Shown here: positions 1 through 7,921 of the stretch, piece by piece
Layout of the letters: each line of letters starts with the position of its first letter
Position numbering within the stretch: position 1 is the first letter of the stretch
Assembly: GCA_035378985.1 (NCBI GenBank)
Contig: DAOSUR010000022.1
Coordinates: 1 to 31,251, forward strand
From: Anaerohalosphaeraceae bacterium
GTDB lineage: Bacteria > Planctomycetota > Phycisphaerae > Sedimentisphaerales > Anaerohalosphaeraceae
DNA: 31,251 bases
Direction of reading: 5' to 3'
The notes under the pieces: model-generated
Told to the model about the DNA's origin: nothing
Seen by the model: the letters and a program-made list of their open reading frames with translations, nothing else
Database searches by the model: none
Position numbers and translations under genes: made by a program

Positions 1-126
1 CACAAAAAAGTCAATGATGGCCTGGTTGCCTGTCTGGCTGGTTCCGGATATGGCAACATTCAGGCCCTGACTGGTTCCGATGAATATTCCCCCAAACAGC
101 AGAACAAGCAGAATTACCCTTTTCAT
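1..126 (-). CDS. Truncated exported protein of unknown function (N-terminal 42 residues)
   Basis: An open frame starts with ATG at 126 and runs off the left edge of the window, so only 42 residues are visible. An AAGGAG ribosome binding site lies 7 bases before the start. The protein begins MKRVILLVLLFGGIFIG, a basic N-terminus followed by a hydrophobic stretch typical of a signal peptide, so it is probably secreted or membrane associated. The next residues (about 22-42) look like the first beta strand of a soluble domain, but I do not recognise the family. It lies on the same strand as, and 124 bases downstream of, the PEP-CTERM gene, so it may share its transcript. Confidence 0.7.
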   Translation of the reverse strand, partial: MKRVILLVLLFGGIFIGTSQGLNVAISGTSQTGNQAIIDFFV

Positions 127-250
127 CTTGCGTCTCCTTGATTTTTGCTGCAAAGGAATTTGTCCCGTTTCTGCTTTTCAGCCGGGCTGCTGATGGTTCG
201 GAGGCGCCGTCCCATCAGCAGTTACCGGCCGAAGAAGAGAAGAGAACTTT

Positions 251-961
251 TTAGCGTTTTCGTCTTACAGCAAGCATTCCCAGACCTAACAGAGCAATAC
301 TCGCCGGTTCGGGAATCATCGTGATTTTCAGGTTGTCGAACAGCCAGATTTGCTCCCAGGCCGGTGTGCCGGCGGCTACCGCCCAGCCCGGCCAGCCCGG
401 ACCGCCGATTTCAATCTGCCAGGTGGAATCCGTTAAAACCCATGCGCTTCCGTTCCACCAGTTCACGGTCAGCTCCGAGAGTTTCTTTTCGACGTGCACC
501 CAGCCGGCTGCCTGCGTGAAATTCATAATGCCTGAACCCTTGCCGACTCCGTTGCCCGTTCCGGTGAGCACAAAGAACTCGAGGGCGATGGGGTCCCAGC
601 TGCCCGAAACGCTCCTGATGTCAAACGAAACAGTGTAGTCTTCCGGATTGGTGCTGGTGTTCCCGGACACCGTAATCGTCCACTTGGAGCCGAAGCGGGT
701 ATTTACGGAGGCGGTGCCTTGAGAATTGTCAATCAGGCCGGTATGTTTGACGACCGTATTGTAGGGTGCTTCTTCACCTGCATATACGGCAGTATGGCTC
801 TTGACAAAACCGTTTGCCGTATCGCCGTCAATCCAGTTCCAGGCCGGAAATCCGCCGCCGATGGTTTCGCTGTTGTAATCATTGGAATAGACCGTCACAA
901 CAGCGGAAGCTGTGCCAACTGCACATATCATTGCCAATAAGAAAATGCCTGTACTTTTCAT
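251..961 (-). CDS. PEP-CTERM sorting domain exported protein
   Basis: This 236-residue protein has a signal peptide (residues 1 to about 20, ending GTASA) and a C-terminal sorting signal. The signal consists of the PEP motif (IPEPAS), a hydrophobic run LALL-like segment and a terminal basic cluster RRKR. In known PEP-CTERM systems this tail is recognised by an exosortase, which processes and anchors or releases the protein at the cell surface. The central 180 residues are rich in Gly, Trp, Thr and Ser and look like a beta-sandwich, possibly carbohydrate binding, but no catalytic motif is visible. A good GGAGGAAAG ribosome binding site precedes the ATG. No exosortase gene is in the window. Confidence 0.88.
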   Translation of the reverse strand: MKSTGIFLLAMICAVGTASAVVTVYSNDYNSETIGGGFPAWNWIDGDTANGFVKSHTAVYAGEEAPYNTVVKHTGLIDNSQGTASVNTRFGSKWTITVSGNTSTNPEDYTVSFDIRSVSGSWDPIALEFFVLTGTGNGVGKGSGIMNFTQAAGWVHVEKKLSELTVNWWNGSAWVLTDSTWQIEIGGPGWPGWAVAAGTPAWEQIWLFDNLKITMIPEPASIALLGLGMLAVRRKR

Positions 962-1124
962 CGTCTTTCCTCCAAAAATAGTGGTTATTCTTCCTCAATC
1001 CCTTTCGTACGTATTCTCCTCACACACCTCACACAACTGTCATCAGAACAGGGAAAAGGTCATGGGGTAGGCACGCAGCCCGAGTTGTTCTTGCTTTTCA
1101 TCACCCATGTCTTCTCCGCCTTTT

Positions 1125-2003
1125 TTACCACCAGAAGTACTGACCGAACTGAATCTGCGTCCGAAGCTCCTGCCGCCGTTTCCATTCCACGTGTCCGTCG
1201 GCAAAGACTATATTGGCACCGGCGACGTCCTTGCGGTTGGAGGCTGGTTCGGACTGGCGGGCCAGATGGTTGGCCCTGTCATACAGCCCGTAGGAGCTGT
1301 ACAGTCCGCCGGCAACCTCTGTAAAATTGCATCCGCCGGGCGGGGCCTGCACGTAGCCGGAGGCGGATGTCCCGCTGGATTGACTGATGACATTGTCCAC
1401 AATCATCAGCGTAGCACTGCTGTTGGTCAGTGTGGTCAGTTTGCGAATCCAGACGGCCCGCATACCGCTCAGCAGCCGGTCGGGATAACGGGATGTCGGA
1501 GGATTGTTGGCGTAGTTGAGCCGGTCAAACAGATAGTTGTAGGACATGACCCGATATTCCTGCCGCTGGCGGGCTTCCGACAGCCGGCTTTCATCCCGCA
1601 ACGGCAGCGGCCCGGTCACCGTTCCGGGCACCGGCGGCTGATAGTCTGAATCGCCGACCCAGGAGAACTGCCAGAACCGCCCGTCATCGGAGTTTTTGAA
1701 TCGGTTGGCCGGGCAATAGAAGGATTTGTAATCCACACCGGCACACTGTGTGATTTGATTGGTGCACCAGAACGTCAGGTCCTGAAGCCAGCTGCCGCCC
1801 TCATTGAGGGGCACAGCCCCGTCGTTTTGTTCGGCATAAATCCGGACCCCTTGTGCCTGGGAGCGGATGTTGTTGCTGCAGACAACTTTGTACGAATATT
1901 CCTTGGCTCGGCCCAGCGCCGGAATCATAATGGACAGCAAGAGGGCGATAATCGCTATCACAACCAGCAGTTCAATCAGGGTAAAACCATTCAGTCTTTT
2001 CAT
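1125..2003 (-). CDS. Type II secretion pseudopilin-like protein (prepilin N-terminal methylation domain)
   Basis: The 292-residue protein opens with a class III prepilin leader: a short basic stretch, then G6|FTLIE with the conserved Glu at +5, followed by about 20 hydrophobic residues. Prepilin peptidase would cut after Gly6. Near the C-terminus (residues 268-271) is ADGH, matching the DG end of the planctomycete H-X9-DG processing-associated motif, although the paired His is replaced by Asp. Such proteins are greatly expanded in Planctomycetota and their role is not established; the leader suggests assembly into, or export through, a pilus-like machine. It starts 36 bases after the FecR stop and is probably cotranscribed with the sigma/FecR pair. 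Confidence 0.88.
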   Translation of the reverse strand: MKRLNGFTLIELLVVIAIIALLLSIMIPALGRAKEYSYKVVCSNNIRSQAQGVRIYAEQNDGAVPLNEGGSWLQDLTFWCTNQITQCAGVDYKSFYCPANRFKNSDDGRFWQFSWVGDSDYQPPVPGTVTGPLPLRDESRLSEARQRQEYRVMSYNYLFDRLNYANNPPTSRYPDRLLSGMRAVWIRKLTTLTNSSATLMIVDNVISQSSGTSASGYVQAPPGGCNFTEVAGGLYSSYGLYDRANHLARQSEPASNRKDVAGANIVFADGHVEWKRRQELRTQIQFGQYFWW

Positions 2004-2039
2004 ACGTCTTCCCAGTCTCCTTTCTGCTTCTTTTTCGGT

Positions 2040-3710
2040 TTATTCCAGAATCAGGACCGGTTCAGCAAACAAACACCAGTCACTGTCAATTGTGGTCAGT
2101 TTCAGACCGTTGGAAAACCGTTCGGGAGAATCGCCTCCGTCGGTGGTCATCAAAGTCAGGAAGCGGTCATTTTCCGTCAGCTCAATTTCTGCAAAATCGA
2201 ATTGTCCGACCTTGACCTGGGATTTCCGGAAGCGCATCTTCCCATCCACCAAAACCCAGAAGTCTGCATTGCCGGCCTCCGGTCGAATCGCATTGCCCTC
2301 GATTCCAAAGTAGGAGCGGAACCGGACAATCCGAGCACCCGAGAGGTCTTTTCGAAGCGTCTGAAGGTCAAACGTAATCCCCATATTTGCGTGCATCACC
2401 AGGCAGTTCACAAAAGGCGGAACCGCCGGGGATGAGTTTTCCGGTGCAGGCCACGGGAAAGGCCGCAGGGAGGAAACAATGCTGGTGAACCACCAGCCGC
2501 TGGTTGGGGGGCAGTTTTCAAAGACATGTCCTTCTGAGCTGACAATCTGAAGGGTGCGCCCGTCCGGAATAAAAACTCCGTCCACGTACGGCGAGAATGA
2601 GCACGGGTGATATTCATTGGAAGAGGCGCGGTTGTAGAACAGGATGGCGGACGGCCTGCCGGTAAGCGGGTCAATCCCCGTCTCGTTTTTTCCGGTTCCC
2701 AGTCCATTGCCGCCGCCGGCCATGTCCGCAAGATTCAACTGCGTCTGCCCTCGCCAAACCAGACCGGTCTGCGAGTGGATATGACGGACAAAAGACTCTT
2801 TTTTAAGCGGAATATCCTGAACTGTCCCGTTTTTGGCAATGGCCTTGGCCTGTCCGCGGGTGATTTCAACATGATTTTTGGGATTGCTGCCCGTACCGGA
2901 AATCAGCAGCGTTTTGCCCGCAAGCACATGGACTTCCGTCTGCCCATCTGGTTCCGCCTTGACGCCGAATTCCGTGCCTAAATCGATGACTTTCGAATTG
3001 GCGGTGCTGACGATAAACCCGACGGCATGGGATGGAACAATCGCATACAGCCGTCCGAAAGTCAGGTGCACCTGGTCTTCTGTGAGAATCTCGAATTTGG
3101 ACGGCCCTTCAAAAATGAGTGTGCTGCCGTTGTCAAAAGCCAGTTTGACAATCCCTTCGTACAAAAACAGAGGTTTCGATTTGGTCACCAGACGGCTGCC
3201 GGGCTGAAGCGGCTGTTTGGTGTCCCATTTTGCATTGAGGGCGTCCGAAACCGTGGCCACTTCCATTCCGCTTCCGGGCGGTGAGAAAAAGGCATACACA
3301 AGCACAAAGAAAAGGGCTGCGGAGGAGAGAATCAGCGAGTAGAGCGAAAGTTTGCTGACGCGCGGCATGGTTTTGGTCTGAACTTTGGGCTTTTCTTCCT
3401 GATTCGGTTCTTTGAGGGCTGCGGGCACTTCTACAGCCGGCGCCGATTTTTCCTCGTGAGCCAGCTCTCCCCAGAACCGCTCGTCGATCGAGCTGTCGGC
3501 CAGCAGCGAGGCGGCCGCAGAAGGAAGTTCGCTCTGAAATTTGGTCCGAACGGTATTGTAGTGAATGACAAACTCGCAGTAGTGTCTGACCAGCTCCGGA
3601 TGAGCCGCAAACAGTTCGTCCAGCTGCTGAATCTCTTCATCACTGATGGTATTTTCCAGCAGCTTTAGAATCAACGTATCGATTTGTCTTCTTGATGGAA
3701 GTGAATTCAT
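2040..3710 (-). CDS. FecR domain protein, probable membrane anti-sigma/sensor partner of the adjacent ECF sigma factor
   Basis: The 556-residue protein has a cytoplasmic N-terminal region (1 to about 115), whose first 60 residues resemble the small helical anti-sigma segment of FecR proteins. One membrane span follows at about 121-142, then a FecR beta domain (about 150-275). A C-terminal beta-rich region (about 375-556) resembles NPCBM-type carbohydrate-binding domains. In FecR systems an extracellular signal is passed to a sigma factor on the inner face of the membrane. Here the gene overlaps the sigma gene by four bases (ATGA), implying translational coupling. The C-terminal domain assignment rests on sequence pattern only. 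A sugar-sensing role is inference. Confidence 0.85.
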   Translation of the reverse strand: MNSLPSRRQIDTLILKLLENTISDEEIQQLDELFAAHPELVRHYCEFVIHYNTVRTKFQSELPSAAASLLADSSIDERFWGELAHEEKSAPAVEVPAALKEPNQEEKPKVQTKTMPRVSKLSLYSLILSSAALFFVLVYAFFSPPGSGMEVATVSDALNAKWDTKQPLQPGSRLVTKSKPLFLYEGIVKLAFDNGSTLIFEGPSKFEILTEDQVHLTFGRLYAIVPSHAVGFIVSTANSKVIDLGTEFGVKAEPDGQTEVHVLAGKTLLISGTGSNPKNHVEITRGQAKAIAKNGTVQDIPLKKESFVRHIHSQTGLVWRGQTQLNLADMAGGGNGLGTGKNETGIDPLTGRPSAILFYNRASSNEYHPCSFSPYVDGVFIPDGRTLQIVSSEGHVFENCPPTSGWWFTSIVSSLRPFPWPAPENSSPAVPPFVNCLVMHANMGITFDLQTLRKDLSGARIVRFRSYFGIEGNAIRPEAGNADFWVLVDGKMRFRKSQVKVGQFDFAEIELTENDRFLTLMTTDGGDSPERFSNGLKLTTIDSDWCLFAEPVLILE

Positions 3711-4237
3711 TCGAAGCTCCGCATAGGCTGAGCAGATAAAGTCTTTTTGATACAGAACCGCAGCCAGTCCAGCGCCTGGGCAATATGGTTGTAAAGCGTG
3801 CTGACGGGCTGGCCGAACTGGACGGATAATTCCTTGACGGGGATATTGTCCGAAAAGTGCAGTTTCAGCAGGGAGCGCCGCCTGGTGTCCAATTTTTCAC
3901 AGCAGATATCCAGGGCCTTCAGGCGGGTGGACAGCTCCTCCGACGTTTCGACTGCCAAATCGGCGGCCTGCTTGTAAAACTCGTTGCGGAAAAGCTTTTT
4001 GGTTTTTTCATTCCGCCGGAGATATTCAAAGCATTTGTTTTTGGCAATTCGAATAGCCCAGGCGGCAAAATTCGTCCCTTCCTCGAACTGGTCGAACTTC
4101 TCCCAGAGTGTCGCGGCCGTTTCCTGAAGTAAGTCATCAGCGGCGCTGGGGTTGTGAACAATCACCAGGATGATGGAGTGCAGCCGGTTCTGGATGCTTG
4201 TGTACAAGCGGAAAAATTTTGCACTCTTTTTGTCCAT
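3707..4237 (-). CDS. ECF-type sigma-70 family RNA polymerase sigma factor
   Basis: The 176-residue protein has the two-domain ECF layout. Region 2 covers about residues 10-85, with the acidic DDLLQET stretch and an aromatic FAAWAIRIAKNKCFEYLRR-type segment for -10 recognition. Region 4 covers about 110-165 and carries a helix-turn-helix (VKELSVQFGQPVSTLYNHI). It resembles the sigma family expanded in Rhodopirellula and Verrucomicrobium relatives. The stop overlaps the FecR start by four bases, so the FecR product is the likely regulator. The ribosome binding site is weak. The 178 bases upstream are AT-rich and I found no convincing sigma-70 promoter, so autoregulation is possible but not shown. 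Confidence 0.92.
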   Translation of the reverse strand: MDKKSAKFFRLYTSIQNRLHSIILVIVHNPSAADDLLQETAATLWEKFDQFEEGTNFAAWAIRIAKNKCFEYLRRNEKTKKLFRNEFYKQAADLAVETSEELSTRLKALDICCEKLDTRRRSLLKLHFSDNIPVKELSVQFGQPVSTLYNHIAQALDWLRFCIKKTLSAQPMRSFE

Positions 4238-4415
4238 AATAGTCCGTTCTAATCGCCCATCGTCCTGAAAAACGGCAATCCGAAGTCGCTTCCTTAAGGG
4301 ATAATGAACGACGTGTGAAAAATTCTAAAAAAGTAAAAAAAGGACAATATGGACAGATAGGGAAATTAAATTAGGCCAATTTCCTCATATTAAAGCAAGG
4401 AATAATCCGGATATG

Positions 4416-5942
4416 TTAATCTTGTGAAAGTCCGGCTTGCTTATTGATAGAGTTCAACTGCCAAATGCGGAGAGACTCGAAACGGGTTTCGCCATCTGTA
4501 GAAAACAGATAGACATAGTCTGAATCCTGTTCAGGGCAAGGCGCCAAAACCCGACTAATACACTGACGGCCCTTATTAATATAGATTTCGACGGCACTAT
4601 TATCTAAAAACAGATGGAGTACAACTGGTACATTCTCCGGCAATGGTGCTTCCCGTCCCCCCACAGTCAACCGGTCTGCCTGGCGGGTAATCGCCAATCC
4701 GCCGGTGCCGTCTTCCCGACAGCGGATAATCAAACCGCATTCGGCGGCGCCGGCAGGGATAATTGTCATTTTGATTTCGAGTTGTTTTCCGCGGACATCG
4801 AGCGGAATCCGCTGGTTTTGGAGTAGGATTTGCTTTCGCTGCCAAAGCGGGCCGCGGAGAGATTTCAGTTCCGGCGCCGGTGTCTGGATAAGTTCTCCCC
4901 GGCTCGTAAGAGTCAGGACACGCGGCAGGGACATACATCCGTTCCAACCCTTTGTGTTTTGAAATCCCCGCAGCCAGCCCAGCAGGATGCGCCGACCGCG
5001 GCGGTCAATCAGAATATTGGTGCCGTAAAAATCCTCGCTGGAATCCGCAAGGCCCCGATGGTGTGCTGTGAACATTCCCTGCTTTGCATCGAAATCGCCG
5101 ACAAAATACTCCACCGGCCCGTACGGCGAAATCAGCATTACAAAGCGGTTTTCCAAAGGAAAGAAGTTCGGGCATTCAATGCTGTACAGTTTCGGGTCCG
5201 GATGGCGAAAGAGAATTCCCCTGTAGGTCCACGTCAGCAGGTCATCCTGCCGGGCTTCATAGAGAAACGCCGCGGCTCGGCTGCCTTCGCCGGCGGGCAG
5301 CCGTCCGCCCAGAACCAGATAGGTTTTCCCGCTTGCACGAAACACAAACGGGTCCCGCCATTCTTCAATCGAAAGGCCGCCGTGGTCGTTCATTTTCAGG
5401 ATGGGATTGCCGGCGTATTTATCCCACGCGAGCAGGTCGGGGGAGCCGACGGCCGCCCACTGCTCGGGAAGCGGATGCCCGATGCTCGTATAGAAGATAA
5501 GCGGCTGATTCGCGGCGTTCAGCGTCAGACAGCCGGAAAAGACGTGTTCTTCGCCTTTTTCCTTCGAAGGCCACAGGGCAACCGGCAGATGTTCCCAATG
5601 CACCAAATCCCGGCTTCGGGCGTGTCCCCAGTGAATCGTACCCCATTGGTCGCCGTACGGATTCAGTTGATAAAAGATATGGTAAAAGCCCTTGTAATGG
5701 AGGACGCCATTGATGTCGTTCATCCATTGAGCCGGTGCGGAAAAATGGTATGCCGGACGTGTCGGGTCGGCGGCGGCCTCGGGTACCCGAGCCAGCATCG
5801 ATTCCATCGCCCGAATGACAGCCGGGTTTGGGCGGTGCGGCTCTCTGCCAGCCGGATTGTCGAACAATCTTGTGCAGCCGGCCTGAAAGACGGCGGCGGC
5901 GATGGTAAATACGAAGGGTCGAAAATGCTTCGGCCGTTTCAT
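4416..5942 (-). CDS. Glycoside hydrolase family 32 lipoprotein (levanase/inulinase/invertase type)
   Basis: GH32 enzymes hydrolyse beta-fructofuranosides such as sucrose, levan or inulin with retention. The signature residues are in order: WMNDING at 73-79 (nucleophile Asp76; Ile replaces the usual Pro), FSG near 135-137, RDP at 196-198 (transition-state stabiliser Asp197) and ECP at 256-258 (acid/base Glu256). A C-terminal beta-sandwich follows. The N-terminus has a signal peptide with a lipobox ending at Cys23, so the enzyme is probably membrane anchored. I chose ATG 5942 (508 residues) because AAGGAG lies 7 bases upstream. An in-frame start at 5996 would add 18 residues, overlap the transporter gene and bury the signal peptide. 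Substrate preference cannot be read from the sequence. Confidence 0.93.
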   Translation of the reverse strand: MKRPKHFRPFVFTIAAAVFQAGCTRLFDNPAGREPHRPNPAVIRAMESMLARVPEAAADPTRPAYHFSAPAQWMNDINGVLHYKGFYHIFYQLNPYGDQWGTIHWGHARSRDLVHWEHLPVALWPSKEKGEEHVFSGCLTLNAANQPLIFYTSIGHPLPEQWAAVGSPDLLAWDKYAGNPILKMNDHGGLSIEEWRDPFVFRASGKTYLVLGGRLPAGEGSRAAAFLYEARQDDLLTWTYRGILFRHPDPKLYSIECPNFFPLENRFVMLISPYGPVEYFVGDFDAKQGMFTAHHRGLADSSEDFYGTNILIDRRGRRILLGWLRGFQNTKGWNGCMSLPRVLTLTSRGELIQTPAPELKSLRGPLWQRKQILLQNQRIPLDVRGKQLEIKMTIIPAGAAECGLIIRCREDGTGGLAITRQADRLTVGGREAPLPENVPVVLHLFLDNSAVEIYINKGRQCISRVLAPCPEQDSDYVYLFSTDGETRFESLRIWQLNSINKQAGLSQD

Positions 5943-5961
5943 TGATGCACTCCTTGCGAAA

Positions 5962-7380
5962 TTATCCAATCGCCAGTTTTTTCTGCATCTGCTCAAGCGG
6001 CACGCCTTTGGTCTCCGGCATTATGAACAGAACCCAAAGGAGCTGGCCGACCATACACAGTCCGTACAGGGCAAAGATTCGCCAGCCGAGCTGTTCGGCA
6101 AACATCGGAAAAGTCTGGGAAATCAGGGCCGCCATAATCCAGTGGGTAAAGCTGCCCAGGGCCTGCCCGCGGGCGCGAAGGGCATTGGGAAAAATCTCGC
6201 TGATAAAGACCCAAATGACGGCCCCCTGTCCGAAGGCGTGGGCGGCAATAAAAAGGATAAAGCCTGCCAGTACAGGCAGTCCGCCGGCGCCGGAATAAAA
6301 GGCCCAGGCGACGATGCTCAAACTGAGGATGTAGCCGAGGGAGCCGGCCAGCATCAGTTTTCTGCGTCCGAAATGGTCAATGACCGCCAGAGCCGCCATC
6401 GTAAAGACCAGATTGGTCAGCCCGATGATGACCGACTGAGCCAGGGCCGAGGTGCCGTCCGCTCCGGCCATCTCGAAAATCCGCCGCGTGTAGTAAATCA
6501 GGGCATTGATGCCGGAAAGCTGGTTAAAGACGGCAATCATCACCGCCAGCAGGATGGGTTTGAGATACTTGCGGCGGAAGAACGGCTCCTTCAGACTGGC
6601 GGCATCGTCCGTAAGGGATTTCTGAATTGCCCGCAGCTCCTCCTCCACATCGCCGCTGTCGGTGCCGACCCGGTTGAGCACGTCTTTGGCTTCTTCGAGG
6701 CGGCCCTGAGCCACCAGCCACCGCGGGCTTCGGGGGACACCGAACAAAAGAAGGAAGAATGCCGCCGCCGGAAAGGCCTCTACGCCGAACATCCAGCGCC
6801 ATTCCCAAGTCCCCAGATTCAGCAGACTGATAATCCAGTTGGACAGATAGGCCAGCAGAATCCCCAAGACGATGTTAAACTGGGTAATGGCTACCAGGCG
6901 GCCCCGCAGACGTGCTGGGGAGATTTCGGCGATGTACATCGGGGAAATTACGGAGGCCCCGCCGACCGCCAGCCCGCCGATGAAGCGAAAGAGACTGAAG
7001 GAAATCATCCCCCAGGCCAGAGCGCTGCCGACCGCCGAGACAAGATAAAGAATGCCGAGCACTTTGAGAATCGTCCGACGTCCGTACCGGTCGGCGGGTC
7101 TTCCGAACAGCAGCGAGCCGATTACGGTGCCGATCAGGGCGCTGGCAACCACCGTCCCATGCCAGAAAGAGGTCCTTTGCAGAATGGGGAGAGCCTCTTC
7201 GCTTTGACCGGCGGGAAGGTCCGGACGTCCGAACCGCTGCGCTGCAGAAAGATATTGATTGTGATAGAGCCGCTCGAGGGTCTTTTCCGCACCAGAAATG
7301 ACGGCTGTATCAAAACCGAACAACAAGCCGCCCAATGCCGCCACAATTGTGCTTTTCAGCAAAGTACCCTGCGTTTTCAT
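5962..7380 (-). CDS. MFS sugar porter family transporter (probable hexose:H+ symporter)
   Basis: This 472-residue, 12-span permease carries sugar porter family hallmarks. These are GGLLFGFDTAVISGA in span 1, GRPADRYGRR between spans 2 and 3, PMYIAEISPARLRGRL after span 4, NQLSGINALIYYTRRIF in span 7, DHFGRR between spans 8 and 9, and PETKG at the end. These porters import glucose, fructose, xylose and related sugars. It lies 19 bases upstream of the GH32 gene, so it most likely imports the fructose or glucose that enzyme releases. ATG 7380 is preferred because AAGGA lies 8 bases before it; an earlier ATG at 7431 would add 17 polar residues. The 180 bases upstream separate it from the rhamnose operon. 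Confidence 0.92.
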   Translation of the reverse strand: MKTQGTLLKSTIVAALGGLLFGFDTAVISGAEKTLERLYHNQYLSAAQRFGRPDLPAGQSEEALPILQRTSFWHGTVVASALIGTVIGSLLFGRPADRYGRRTILKVLGILYLVSAVGSALAWGMISFSLFRFIGGLAVGGASVISPMYIAEISPARLRGRLVAITQFNIVLGILLAYLSNWIISLLNLGTWEWRWMFGVEAFPAAAFFLLLFGVPRSPRWLVAQGRLEEAKDVLNRVGTDSGDVEEELRAIQKSLTDDAASLKEPFFRRKYLKPILLAVMIAVFNQLSGINALIYYTRRIFEMAGADGTSALAQSVIIGLTNLVFTMAALAVIDHFGRRKLMLAGSLGYILSLSIVAWAFYSGAGGLPVLAGFILFIAAHAFGQGAVIWVFISEIFPNALRARGQALGSFTHWIMAALISQTFPMFAEQLGWRIFALYGLCMVGQLLWVLFIMPETKGVPLEQMQKKLAIG

Positions 7381-7560
7381 TCCAAAGTTCCTTTTCTTGC
7401 GAGGTTGAAAGTTGCCCATCGAAGGGTCCAACGTTTTTCACAACCAGAGATACTCTATATAGATTGATTCGAAAGGGAAAAATTGGAAGCAGGACATCTC
7501 GAAAAATGGAAAACAAGGCGTTTTTTCCGCCCTTTGGGGTTTTTGCCGGGTTTTTTCGAG

Positions 7561-7899
7561 TTAATCACAGTGGAAGACTTCTTCCATTGAGGCCCACCAT
7601 TCTCCTTCCTTGCGGTCGGGGAAGGGGAGGTGGCAGGGTTTGCAGACCGCCCACCATTTTTGCGTAGTGGGGTCGGCGGCCATTTTGGCCATATCCGCGT
7701 CAAAGTCCCGGCCGACATATTCAAAATAGCTGAACAAATAATATTTTCCGTCCGGCAGTTTCCGCAGAAAAATCGAATAGTTGCGAATGTTGCACGCTTG
7801 AATCATTTTCAGCACGCCCGGCCAGACATTTGCGTGCAGTTTTACGTATTCGTCCAGTTTTTCTTTCCGGACTTCGATTACGCTTCCAAACCGTTTCAT
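7561..7899 (-). CDS. rhaM: L-rhamnose mutarotase
   Basis: The 112-residue protein matches the RhaM family, which interconverts the alpha and beta anomers of L-rhamnose after uptake. Conserved features are YxxxHxxxWP with the probable catalytic His22, then Trp26-Pro27, the NYSIFL strand, the paired WW near residue 82 and the C-terminal EVF stretch. The usual length is about 104-115 residues. The start has a strong AAAGGAAGG site. It is the last gene of a three-gene set with the URO-D protein (22 bases upstream) and RhaT. No rhamnose isomerase, kinase or aldolase gene is in the window, so downstream catabolism must be encoded elsewhere or follow another route. Confidence 0.9.
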   Translation of the reverse strand: MKRFGSVIEVRKEKLDEYVKLHANVWPGVLKMIQACNIRNYSIFLRKLPDGKYYLFSYFEYVGRDFDADMAKMAADPTTQKWWAVCKPCHLPFPDRKEGEWWASMEEVFHCD

Positions 7900-7921
7900 T
7901 GTCCTTCCTTTCTCTGTCTTC

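Noticed and set aside
1017..1036. CACACAC-N-TCACAC stretch similar to one at 31109-31123
   Set aside because: It is a low-complexity match of about 14 of 17 bases with opposite orientation relative to the nearby genes; no structure or regular spacing supports it.
5943..5996. Upstream start of the GH32 gene
   Set aside because: It has no ribosome binding site, overlaps the porter gene and hides the lipoprotein signal peptide that begins at 5942.
5902..7467. Open frame of 521 codons antisense to the MFS porter
   Set aside because: The composition is low-complexity, rich in Gly, Gln and Arg, with no domain; the porter has all family motifs.
7490..7560. Possible terminator hairpin after rhaM
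   Set aside because: GGGCG/CGCC pairing is only about four or five base pairs with a bulge and an A-rich loop; other folds are equally good.
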